The position numbers and the translations under genes are program-made. Under the pieces are notes generated by a model that worked only from the letters and a program-made list of their open reading frames with translations, did not search any database and was not told the origin of the DNA. 64,000 bases of DNA from Petrolisthes cinctipes (taxonomy: Eukaryota; Arthropoda; Malacostraca; Decapoda; Porcellanidae). This document shows positions 1 to 8,454 of this stretch, in pieces (position 1 is the stretch's first letter; each line of letters opens with the position of its first letter). The stretch lies in the NCBI GenBank assembly GCA_033782935.1, contig JAWQEG010000166.1:4091001-4155000 (forward strand). Direction: 5' to 3'.

Positions 1-487
1 CCATATAAACTTTCAAATAAGATTGATAATAAGTTATACACATCACGAATGACATTAAATACATCTATTGAGAGTTATTTATATGTGGAGGAAATGAAAG
101 AAAATATAAGTAACCCAAATCAACAGTTACCCTTCGATACCTTAATATGGTAATATTGTGTAGTGGCCACACTATGTTTCACACACATATGGCCACTCCT
201 GTAAACAATTAAATTGCTTATAAATTCTGTTTGAAGATGTATAATTATTACTCTCTGTAAGAGAGTGTTTCCAAAACAAAACCACTCAGCCTGTGCGCGC
301 CCCCTCCACACACCCTGACGGAGGTGGAACGGTCATCAATGCACAGGACAGGGAGTCACAGTACCGCTTCCCGTTCAGGGGCTCACACTGATTCTCCTCA
401 TCGTGGTTTAGCAGTTATCAAGTTACTGAAGGAATAACTTGATATCATACTATAGAAATGATCCTATAAAGTATGATTATGTCTTCA

Positions 488-490
<3 letters not shown>
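1..490. other. no gene recognised
   Basis: I see no coding signature, RNA gene or clear repeat in this AT-rich leading stretch. It forms the 3' flank of the minus-strand LINE that begins at the poly-T run just to the right. Confidence 0.5.
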
Positions 491-522
<32 letters not shown>

Positions 523-2045
523 GTTTATTGTGCATTACAATACATTATACATAAACATATAGCACAGAGTTATACATATAATATACCTGAATTACACAAA
601 GCGGGCATCAGCCCGCCGGTTGGAGTTTGAATGTTCCCGTGCTGGGTTGCATGGTGGTGGCGAGAGGTGCTGTGCTCACAGGTGCCTAAAAAGTGATCTG
701 TGGTGTGGTGAGCGGGGCGGGGGGGCCGCCCTGAGCACCTGCAGCATCAGGTCAGTGGGTGTGTGGCGAACGAGGAGGGCGGCCCTGGCCTGGCGGCTGC
801 TGAGAAGTCCCCAACCCGCAGGCTGGGCGGCGGTTGGTGGTAACGGCGCTGATCTGAGGGCGGCCGTGGTCGGGCAGGAAACGATGTAGTGTAATAGCGG
901 GTGGCGGCAGTGCTTCCCGCAGTGGTCGCACTCCTGCCCCTGGAAGCCGTCGTACAGCTCCTCCCTGGTGCAGTAGCCCAGCCTTACACGCTGTAGCAGC
1001 ACCCCGTCTGACCTAGGCTGTGGCTGGGAGGCATCCAGTGGCTGGTAGTCGGTGGCGGCGGCGTACCAAGCCGCTTGTCTCTTCCTCGCTTCCAGTTGCC
1101 GGTGTGTGTGGTAGGCGTGCTGGGCTGCGGCGCGCTTGGCACGTGCCTTTACTTGACGCAGACTGGGGGACACATGCCTGGTCACCTGGGGGCCACCAGC
1201 AGCTCTCTTGGCGGCTGCGTCAGCAGATTCATTGCCTTGTACTCCAACGTGGCTAGGGATCCAGTTGAGCTTCACCTGCCGCCCCTGCGCGGCGATGCTC
1301 TGGAGGATACCCAGAATGGTGGTGATGAGGCCCACATTGTCTTTGGGATGCGGCTGCTGGAGGGCCTGTAGCCCCGCTCTGGAGTCTGTGTGCAGCATCA
1401 CGGTGGGCTCCTGTCGGTGGTGGGCGTGCTCCAGAGCCAGTTGGATGGCCACCAGCTCTGTCTGTAGGGTGGAGCAGTGATTAGAGGTCCTCTCGCACAA
1501 CTCAGTCCCTCTGGTGATGGCAGCAGCACTCGTTCTCCCACTGTCAGGATCGACTGAGCTGTCGGTGTAGTACACCGCACTGTCTGGTTCAGTGACTTGT
1601 GCAATGGCCATGAGTGCATGCTGCCGCATCTCTTCTGTGATGCACTGCGACTTGCTGGCGGGCAGCTGCGTGGCGGAGAAAACTGCCGTGGGGGGCTCCC
1701 ACGGGGGCGGGGCATGATAGGTGGGGGCAGGGAGGTCCGCCTGCAGCCAGTCATTTGTGTGGGCCAGGGTGGCTTGAAGCAGCCACGGGTTGCGGCGTAG
1801 AGTGTCGACGCCCTGGGTGGCCGCCAGCCGCAGTCTCCTCTGCGTCACACCGTCCGCGTCGCGCTGCAGCACCCTCGATATACGGCAGTCTGTGATGTGC
1901 TGTACCCTGGTGGTGAGGGGTACCAGGCTGGTCTCACTCTGCATGACGCATGCACTGGTCCACCTCGGAGCTCCCAGCATGGTCCTCATGGCGGTGTTCT
2001 GCACTACCTCGAGCCGCTCCTGCTGGTTTGGGGAGAGTGTAAATA
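491..2045 (-). mobile_element. 5'-truncated LINE with poly(A) tail
   Basis: The element is read on the minus strand. It ends in an uninterrupted run of 28 T on the plus strand (492-519), which is the poly(A) tail of the inserted copy. The 5' end is lost: recognisable protein begins inside the C-terminal part of the reverse transcriptase region (an in-frame LEVVQNTAMR stretch near 2010) and nothing LINE-like lies upstream. I could not find a convincing target-site duplication. Presence of an RNase H domain places it in the I/R1/LOA-type group of LINEs, but the clade is inference. Confidence 0.8.
676..2004 (-). CDS. LINE ORF2 C-terminal part with RNase H domain
   Basis: This open frame of about 440 residues covers the end of a LINE polyprotein. 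It opens with the RT-tail motif LGAPRWT. An RNase H domain follows, with all four expected acidic positions visible: YYTDSSVD, the E in LQTELVAIQLALEHA, LHTDSRAGLQ and NESADAAAK. The basic loop WIPSHVGVQGN is also present. A Cys/His cluster (CDHCGKHCRHPLLHYIVSCP) lies near the C-terminus, typical of LINEs with RNase H. RNase H would remove the RNA strand during target-primed reverse transcription. The first in-frame ATG is internal because the copy is 5'-truncated and the frame stays open upstream to about 2040. No stop or frameshift interrupts it, which together with the long poly(A) suggests a recent insertion. It lacks endonuclease and RT core, so it cannot move by itself. Confidence 0.85.
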   Translation of the reverse strand: MQNTAMRTMLGAPRWTSACVMQSETSLVPLTTRVQHITDCRISRVLQRDADGVTQRRLRLAATQGVDTLRRNPWLLQATLAHTNDWLQADLPAPTYHAPPPWEPPTAVFSATQLPASKSQCITEEMRQHALMAIAQVTEPDSAVYYTDSSVDPDSGRTSAAAITRGTELCERTSNHCSTLQTELVAIQLALEHAHHRQEPTVMLHTDSRAGLQALQQPHPKDNVGLITTILGILQSIAAQGRQVKLNWIPSHVGVQGNESADAAAKRAAGGPQVTRHVSPSLRQVKARAKRAAAQHAYHTHRQLEARKRQAAWYAAATDYQPLDASQPQPRSDGVLLQRVRLGYCTREELYDGFQGQECDHCGKHCRHPLLHYIVSCPTTAALRSAPLPPTAAQPAGWGLLSSRQARAALLVRHTPTDLMLQVLRAAPPPRSPHHRSLFRHL

Positions 2046-2110
2046 TAAAAGAGAACGAGTTTTCTCCAATGGGGTGCTTTCTAAACTAGTCCCTCACTGG
2101 TCCACAGGCA

Positions 2111-2118
2111 GTAGAGAC
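2111..2118. repeat. left 8-bp target-site duplication of P-like element
   Basis: GTAGAGAC lies directly outside the left terminal repeat and is repeated exactly at 6804-6811. An 8-bp duplication is the known signature of P-superfamily (and hAT) insertion. Confidence 0.85.
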
Positions 2119-2146
2119 CAAGGATAATAGACTATAAAGGATAGTC
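2119..2146 (+). repeat. left terminal inverted repeat, P-like element
   Basis: 28 bp, beginning CAAGGAT and ending GGATAGTC. It differs from the inverted right copy (6776-6803) at one position only (the 8th base, A versus G). Confidence 0.9.
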
Positions 2147-3823
2147 CAGTGAAACGTCATAGTGAAGACGTGGTAAATATCCGTGACGTCACGGGAGGCT
2201 CTGTGGCTAGCTGGTGCCCAAACCTTGCCCGTTCACTAGTTAAAATATGAGGCATAAAGATTATATCAGCTGATATTAATCGAAATAATGAGTTACTTGG
2301 TAGCTACACCTTGGTAGGTTATAAAGATAAGAAGCATACTGATATAACGGCAATTGTACAACTCGACATCAGTTTTTGAAATAGAATAATGGACTACAAA
2401 ACTGGAAGCCTTCCATGACCAAGATTGATATCAAATCGCGTTCGCATCTCTAAGCCCATATTTGTACAATAATGACTAATCTTTGGTGTCTTTATATTCC
2501 ACACAGTTTAAATTGATCATTATAATTTAAAGTAAATGTGTTTGTAGTGTGTTGTCATCAATAGATATCCAGAGAAGCCAGGAGATCTCTACCACTGCCC
2601 ACTGGTGAGTCGTATACTCACAAGAAGTAGGCCTACAGTACTACTTGGCATTGATAAGGTCATGATTTAGACTGATAATAATAGGTTTTACGTGTTTAAT
2701 TCTTGATGGATGATTAACTAGCCTACTAATCATATGGATATAAAGCAGCATTTTTATAAATCATGACCTAGCTGACCTAATGAGATCATTAGTCGATCAT
2801 CCTTGGTAGTAGCATACAGTTTTTTAACCTTGGTTACGAAGTATTTATATTGACTAGTGCTAGGTTATATTCACATATCTATCACTCGAAAGATTATATA
2901 ATAACCTATTACCTGGATGTAAAGGTAATTTATATTGATAATTCTACAAGAGAGCTCCATTTGGATTTTTTCAACGTTATAAAAAGGATTTCCATACCTA
3001 TTTAGTATTTCCAACTGCCCCATTTTTAAAATATGTCCCTTTCAACCCCTCCAACAGGAGATCTGAAAAATGCCCTGAATAGATCCGAAGAATGCCCCAA
3101 TTAGGTCCGAAAATACCCTGAATAAGTTAGAAAAATGCATCAGTTAGGTCAGAAAAATGTCCTGTATTTATTGAAAGAATTACCGCTTTGTAGCAGTGTT
3201 GCCAGATCCGGCTAGGTCCCAGTATTTTGCCCCAGCCATTTCCTGTACTTTACCACAGTTATTTCCCAGTAGTCTGCCCAGGTTAGGTACCAGTAGTCTG
3301 CCAGGTTAGGTCCCGGTAGTTTGATGCGGTCTAGATTAGGTTAGGTAAGGTCAGACTAATTTCAAAATGCCCCATTTGATATTTACCACTGTGGATTTTG
3401 CACAGGTTTGGAAATTGTGTAAATAAACGTAATTTCTGTCAGTTCATTCGCTTTTTCAGAAAGTACCGTACTGTATTGCGTTAGCACTTTTCAGATTAAC
3501 GAGCTCAACTTTCTGAGAGTTAACGGCTAACTTAACACTTTTCAACTCATCATGTCTGGGAATACAAACACAGCACGATCAGCATACTGCAGTTGAGAAA
3601 ATATGATGTTCATCTCTGGTATCTTATTGTGCTGGCTGGACTTCTGGTGTATTATCTGTGAAGGAATTGATGTTAAAGGCATATAATCAGATGACACTTG
3701 TTTGTATATACTGTGCACAAAAATAGAATAAATTATGTAGGCTAAATAGATATAGATAGATGTAGGCTATGACTCTTCCATCATCTTCATATTCGCCATG
3801 GGTTAAAATTACCTCATATAGGT
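2147..3823. other. left interior of P-like element, no coding region recognised
   Basis: This interior is AT-rich. It contains short degenerate repeats around 3050-3180 (variants of 'aaaatgccctgaatagatc') and around 3230-3350 ('ttaggtcccagtagt' variants). A segment at about 3600-3790 is homologous to 5450-5620 on the other side of the solo LTR. I find no transposase catalytic domain on either strand. Confidence 0.5.
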
Positions 3824-4980
3824 TGTTACGTGTGTCTGAATTATTATCATTGATTTATAAGTGTTGCTATCTATTTTTGACAGTGACTGTGGATGTGGTT
3901 GTGAGTGTGGTAGCAGAGGCCCCACACCCGGATGTGTTGTGTGCGTTTAATTCACTTATTATTCCATTTTCTTTAAGTGTGGGTGTCGTAAGGTCGGGTA
4001 TGTCATAACCAGCTATGTTCTCTAGATTCGTACGCTTTCTCTCGCCTTCTCTCGCAAGTGGCGTGAGGAGTGTCCGTTTTCATTACGTGGGACTACCCAT
4101 AGTTTCTTGGGAGGGAACGTATGAGTATAGTGTGTTTAAGTCTGTGTTAACGAACAGGTTTGGAGACGTTCCTGTAGCTCTGTTGGAACCGGCACGCTCT
4201 TCTTTGTCGAGCCGATGGTATATAAGGGCGGGGCTTAGGCCTTGTTACTTCAGATATTCTTGGAGACTGGGACAGCGAGCTTGTGTTTTGTAAGTGCTTG
4301 AGTGTGGTGAGATTCGGGAGGAGACACGCGGACGTAATTTGTTAAGTATAATTGTTCTACTTCTACTTTCTTCTCACAAGTAACTTAGGGGTCACTCTCG
4401 TATTATTATTACTATATATATATATATTTGGATATTGATTCTTTTATTATTATATTATTACATGTGTGTGATGTATTGATGTTTATTTACCATATATGCC
4501 AGTGAAGTTAGACTAATTCTATGCTTACGTGTGTGCCTAGAGCCTTGTGTATTGAAGTGATGGCACAGTGGTAGTGAGTTGTTGTGTGATTATTGCAAGT
4601 GTATTATATATATTTTGGGTGCTCTGTCTCACGTTCTGTCATAGTTGGGAATCCTGATTTCATTTAATAATTCTTTCTGTGTTACTTGTATGTCTTTGTG
4701 TTAGTTCATATTGTCATTATATATTATAGAAAATCTGAGTAGTTTCTCTATCATCATTTATTCATTATAACCGAATCTGGGTATATGTATGGACGGTCTC
4801 TTTAGGGTTGAGTTAGCAATCTTTCATACAGGCTGGGTTTGTACTTTTACTTATTCTTCATAACTTTGATAGTCAGATACCTGCCACCCAGTGCTACTTT
4901 ATTCTGTTGATAGCTAACTTTGGAGTAAGTCTAGTCTAGTGACTAGTACTGTACTGTATCTCTACCCTCCGTCCGTAACA
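3824..4980 (+). mobile_element. solo LTR (1157 bp)
   Basis: The segment begins TGTTACG and ends CGTAACA, giving the canonical TG...CA ends within a short inverted repeat. It is flanked by the 4-bp duplication AGGT (3820-3823 and 4981-4984). A TATA-like box (TATATAAGG) at about 4219 lies upstream of a GC-richer leader. The same sequence recurs inverted at 62176-63357. No internal retroviral region adjoins it, so I read it as a solo LTR left by LTR-LTR recombination, inserted into the P-like element. The 4-bp duplication suits a Gypsy-like element. Confidence 0.8.
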
Positions 4981-5079
4981 AGGTATAAAGACCTGGGAAA
5001 GACAATGAGACTATTTTCACGATTATGTATCGGGTATTTTCAAAAATATTTGTTATCTGGTCGTACTAAGGTAATTATT

Positions 5080-5345
5080 GTCTATCTATTGCCAGACGCC
5101 TCAATCCCCAAAGGGGTGAATGAATTGCCTCCACACATCTTTGTCTCCCTTCAACTGGCGTCCCTCCTATGGTACCACCCAACGCCACTCTTACTCATAT
5201 ACTTCTCTACTCCATCATTCCACCTCACTCTCGGTCTACCTGCTCTACTCTGTCCTTCCACCTCACTCTCATACACTTTTTAATCAAATCTCTCGCTTCC
5301 TATACACTCTACATGGCCGAACCACCTCAAGGTGTTTTCTTTACA
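5080..5345 (-). pseudogene. LINE RT C-terminal fragment (RTE-like)
   Basis: On the minus strand the translation contains NTLRWFGHVE, then after one in-frame stop the tail VYESEVEGQSRAGRPRVRW followed by NDGVEKYM. This pattern (RWFGHV, then GRPR.RW.DGV) is the conserved C-terminal tail of RTE-type and related LINE polyproteins. The fragment is short, has at least two stops and no reverse transcriptase core. It lies inside the P-like element. The assignment rests on the tail motif alone. Confidence 0.6.
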
Positions 5346-5397
5346 CTCTTTCCATCTAATACTGTTTAACTATTCACTTTCATTTTTATAAAAAAAA

Positions 5398-5512
5398 ATA
5401 AAAAAAATCTCATTTGTTTCGTTGAGCAGACCCTCTTGTGCTTCATGTGCATCACCTCTGGCATCTTCTTGTGCATGAGGAATAGCATCTTGTACCACTT
5501 CTGGTGTATTAT
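5398..5512 (-). pseudogene. possible later exon of the THAP gene
   Basis: On the minus strand an acceptor-like sequence (CCTTCACAG) ends at 5513 and is followed by a frame that continues the phase of the upstream exons: DNTPEVVQDAIPHAQ and onwards, an acidic spacer of about 35 residues ending QEGLLNETNE. The last part resembles the end of the exon at 5760-5852 (QEGLLNKGN), suggesting exon duplication. No good donor follows. A homologous copy lies at about 3600-3790. This is a splice prediction by eye. Confidence 0.35.
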
Positions 5513-5759
5513 CTGTGAAGGAATTGATTTTAGAGGCACATAATCACATGACACTTGTTTGCATATACAAAAGAAAAGAATAAATAAATGTTTGGCCCTT
5601 CCATTATTTTCATATATGCATTATCCAGCCCTACTCTTAATATACTATAATTACTGTATTGTGAAACTATGAAGTACAGGGTAGGTCTGATACCATCTGA
5701 TACTGTATAGCCTATGTACTATACACAGTCATTTTTAAGAAGAAAACAAAAAATCTCAC

Positions 5760-5852
5760 CATTTCCTTTATTGAGCAGACCCTCTTGAAGTACTGGTACC
5801 AGTAACCGTCTACACCTACTGAATAATCTTTCTCGGTGAGCCTCCGGACCAG
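5760..5852 (-). pseudogene. possible second exon of the THAP gene
   Basis: On the minus strand a polypyrimidine/acceptor (CATTTTCAG) ends at 5853 and a donor (GTGAGA) begins at 5759, enclosing 93 bp. It is entered in phase 1, matching the phase in which the THAP exon ends at 6342, and leaves in phase 1. The translation is basic and Leu-rich (RERLFSRCRRLLVPVLQEG). In THAP transposases the segment after the DNA-binding domain is a dimerisation spacer; that role here is inference. Confidence 0.4.
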
Positions 5853-6341
5853 CTGAAAATGAAATGAATGTTACAGTATTCAGACCTAATCAAAATCCAT
5901 GGGTAAAATCATGATTGTGTAATTGGACCAAATATCCACAATAGAAAAACTACTGAATTTCTACCACAATTACCTATTATTGTAACCTATATTAGGACAT
6001 TGAATGATGGTTTTAATGTATTAAATCCACCACAAATACTTTATTTTAAAAATATTCCCCACCTTACCCCCAAACATAAAAGGGGAAGAGAGAAATTGTT
6101 GGTTATAGAGCATTACAATACTGTAGCCTACCTAGATATACCAAAGTTATCACTAGTAGGGGATGCAGTCAGTATTGGACTACATTTCTAACAGAATTAG
6201 GTAGACTTGGCCTGGCCTAACCTAACCTACATACTGTACAGTAGAGTATCATAAGATGGGGTAAAGTTAAAAATATGTACAGTATAAGCAAATAGCTGAG
6301 GGTGTAGTAGTAAGTTGGGCCTTTGATAGATCTCAACATAC

Positions 6342-6645
6342 CTGGTTCTCGATTAGAATTTGGAAGGTGCAGAGTCGGTACAGCTCAATGTTGCAATATT
6401 ATGATCTTCTTTGGAGATCCATTACATCGTTGATTGTTCAAAGCATCTCTTGGGACATAGTCTGTTGTCTTAAAGTGTAGAGAGCATACTCGGGCCAATT
6501 CAACATTGAATTTGTCCTCACGTTTGCACGCCGATATCCACTTTATGGCTTTCTCTTGGTCTCTTAGGAACCGAAAGAGCTCCACCCTGTCTCTTTTTGC
6601 ATGTCTACTGCCATTATTGCAATTGTACACTGCACATACACCCAT
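6342..6645 (-). pseudogene. THAP-domain exon of a P-like transposase, with premature stop
   Basis: The minus-strand frame starts with an ATG at 6645-6643 immediately before the first zinc ligand (MGVCAVYNCNNG). It shows the C2CH THAP pattern: C-x4-C, a Trp (KWISACKRED), and Cys-x2-His in VCSLHF. The AVPTL box that closes a THAP domain is also present, but an in-frame TGA (6387-6385) precedes it by one codon. A good splice donor (CAG|GTATGT) follows at 6341. THAP domains bind DNA sequence-specifically; in P transposases they bind the element ends. The gene runs inward from the right terminal repeat. The stop implies that this copy is inactive unless it is read through or spliced out. A longer frame upstream to 6708 has no ATG and I do not favour it. 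Confidence 0.75.
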
Positions 6646-6775
6646 AATATGGCACAGACATTCACGCTTCACGTACACTTTAAGTTGGGCTAGTGACAGT
6701 CTGGGCACCAGGCAAGGTTGTTTACAAGTGTGACGTCACTCCCGCGGTGCATTGTGGGAAAACAAGTGTCTAGTA

Positions 6776-6803
6776 GACTATCCTTTATAGTCTATCATCC
6801 TTG
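6776..6803 (-). repeat. right terminal inverted repeat, P-like element
   Basis: This is the reverse complement of 2119-2146 with one mismatch. It is followed immediately by the second GTAGAGAC at 6804-6811. Confidence 0.9.
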
Positions 6804-7283
6804 GTAGAGACCCGATATAAGAGAGACTGGACAGCCAAAATTTCCGCTGCTCGCTGATTGGCTGGTTGAATGGGGCGCCATGTTTGCTCATACTCGTCTC
6901 TGCCTGCTAGCAGGTTCGGCACAATGTATATATTTGCCTTGACTATGATGCGTGACTGATTACTCGGTAGAATGTTATATTTATATAATATCTTCTTTAG
7001 ATAAAACTAGCAAAGACAGTTTTTAGTCGATCTTCAACTCGACATAAATATTCCTTGAAAACTTCCGTAAGCCTTTCAGAATGCCGAACTGTATGGTGAC
7101 GAATCAGTAATATGCTACTGTACTTAACCATTCATCGCAACAACAAATTCCCTCATATTTGTGTGAACAGCATGTAAACAGTAGTGTGTAAACGTTGGTA
7201 ATACACCTACGGAAACGATTTTCATACAAAAATTAATTAAACTAACTATAGTATCAAAGGTTTCACAGATACCCTAAACACCT

Positions 7284-7307
7284 AGGTCAAGGGAATTCCC
7301 TTGACCT
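7284..7307. repeat. 24-bp perfect palindrome
   Basis: The sequence reads AGGTCAAGGGAA then its exact reverse complement. Its outer 6-mers are AGGTCA and TGACCT, the nuclear-receptor half-site in opposed orientation. Function is unknown; chance cannot be excluded for one site. Confidence 0.7.
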
Positions 7308-8221
7308 TGCTAAACACATTGACTACTGCTGTCGTCTTTCAGTCAAACGTGTTGGTTTAGTAGCGTCGTCTGGCAACTCGTCACGTCCTATCATGTGCTT
7401 TAAATAACGCGTACATGACTTATAATAGGAATTATTACTTCAGGTATTTTATAGTATTTAAAAATATATACCTGTATATGGAAAGAATGCAATTTTCGTC
7501 AGCATTTTGCCCACGAATGTCAGCAGGAGATTACTAGCTGGTAGTATCTAGCAACTATACATTTTTTCTATACTAATGTAAAAGCGCGATTTTTGTCCCC
7601 TTAATTTAATATTACTAATTTACTTTACTCTGGGAGGAAAACAAAAACCCACTGCCATTAACGAAACGAAAAGCCACCAGTGTATGTTACTACTCTATCC
7701 TATAGTTGTATCAACCTGGTTTGGAAAAAAAAAAGAACAAGAGACTGATGAGGAACAGGACAAGTCCAGTCCCTCCTCAGTACTATATTATAGATATACG
7801 CTGCCACCACCAGACCAAAGTCGATCAGAGGAATCAAGGGAACACACACCGGAATGGTAGCGTAGCGTTAGCTTATGTAGGCGCGTGAGTAAGCAACCCA
7901 GACTAAGATTTTAACGGGGGTACGATCAGTGGTGTGAATTGAGAACCAATATTTATATAGGAACACAGTCTATTTGTTAATATCGGTGACGGAAATACTC
8001 AACTAATTATAAACCCGTTTATTATAATATGTTCACACGAGTACATTATTTATATAATACAATAATATTTTCCCCCTCCCTTGTCAATATTTCCTACTCC
8101 CCGTTCTGTCAGCTAGGACAGGAAGAATTCAGTGTCTCGCTAGTTGACAGATCTAAACACTTAAATCCACATACCAAAAACAATGACCACAATACGGTAT
8201 TTAAACAAATCACTTCCTAAA

Positions 8222-8355
8222 CATCAATATCCTACTACATCCTAACATCAATATCCTAATACATCCTAACATCAATATCCTAATTATATTATTCGAATTG
8301 TGAATTGCCATTTGTAATTGTTAATTGAAATCATATTATTCGAATTGTGAAGTGC
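8222..8355. repeat. short tandem repeats (24 bp and about 60 bp)
   Basis: A 24-bp unit (ATCAATATCCTAATACATCC plus four bases) occurs three times at 8222-8285. It is followed by two copies of a block containing TATTATTCGAATTGTGAA (about 8287-8305 and 8334-8352). Confidence 0.7.
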
Positions 8356-8454
8356 CAGCCATTATTATTAGTATTAGTCACCACATGTGTGTCATATTGC
8401 TCAAGGGTTGTTTGCTAATAAATGGCGGCTTTTCCGAGCTGTTACCCCAGCAGA

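Larger units (their letters stand above)
2119..6803 (-). mobile_element. P-element-like DNA transposon with THAP gene
   Basis: The 4.7-kb element is bounded by 28-bp terminal inverted repeats (2119-2146 and 6776-6803) that match at 27 of 28 positions, begin with CAAGGAT and sit inside a perfect 8-bp target duplication. Two internal motifs are placed symmetrically: TGACGTCA starts 66 bp from each outer end (2184-2191, 6731-6738) and TGGTGCCCA starts 94 bp from each end (2212-2220, 6702-6710). A THAP zinc-finger gene is read inward from the right end on the minus strand. These traits match the P superfamily: CA-terminal repeats, 8-bp duplication, internal repeats, THAP domain. A solo LTR (3824-4980) and a LINE scrap have inserted since. 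No catalytic transposase core is recognised, so this copy looks defective. Superfamily assignment is strong inference, not proven. Confidence 0.8.
6812..8433. other. no gene recognised
   Basis: Mostly AT-rich single-copy-looking sequence. It contains a 24-bp perfect palindrome at 7284-7307 and short tandem repeats at 8222-8355. No coding signature is visible on either strand. Confidence 0.5.

Noticed and set aside
1020..1800. Several plus-strand open frames opposite the RNase H LINE
   Set aside because: They are antisense shadows of the minus-strand LINE frame in GC-rich sequence.
3769..4293. Two consecutive plus-strand open frames (about 80 and 90 codons)
   Set aside because: They lie within the solo LTR and have broken counterparts in the second LTR copy; no conserved domain and no sign of coding constraint.
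5366..5554. Stand-alone small gene on the minus strand
   Set aside because: The listed-length open frame is not in the phase that continues the THAP exon; a different frame fits the splice signals better.
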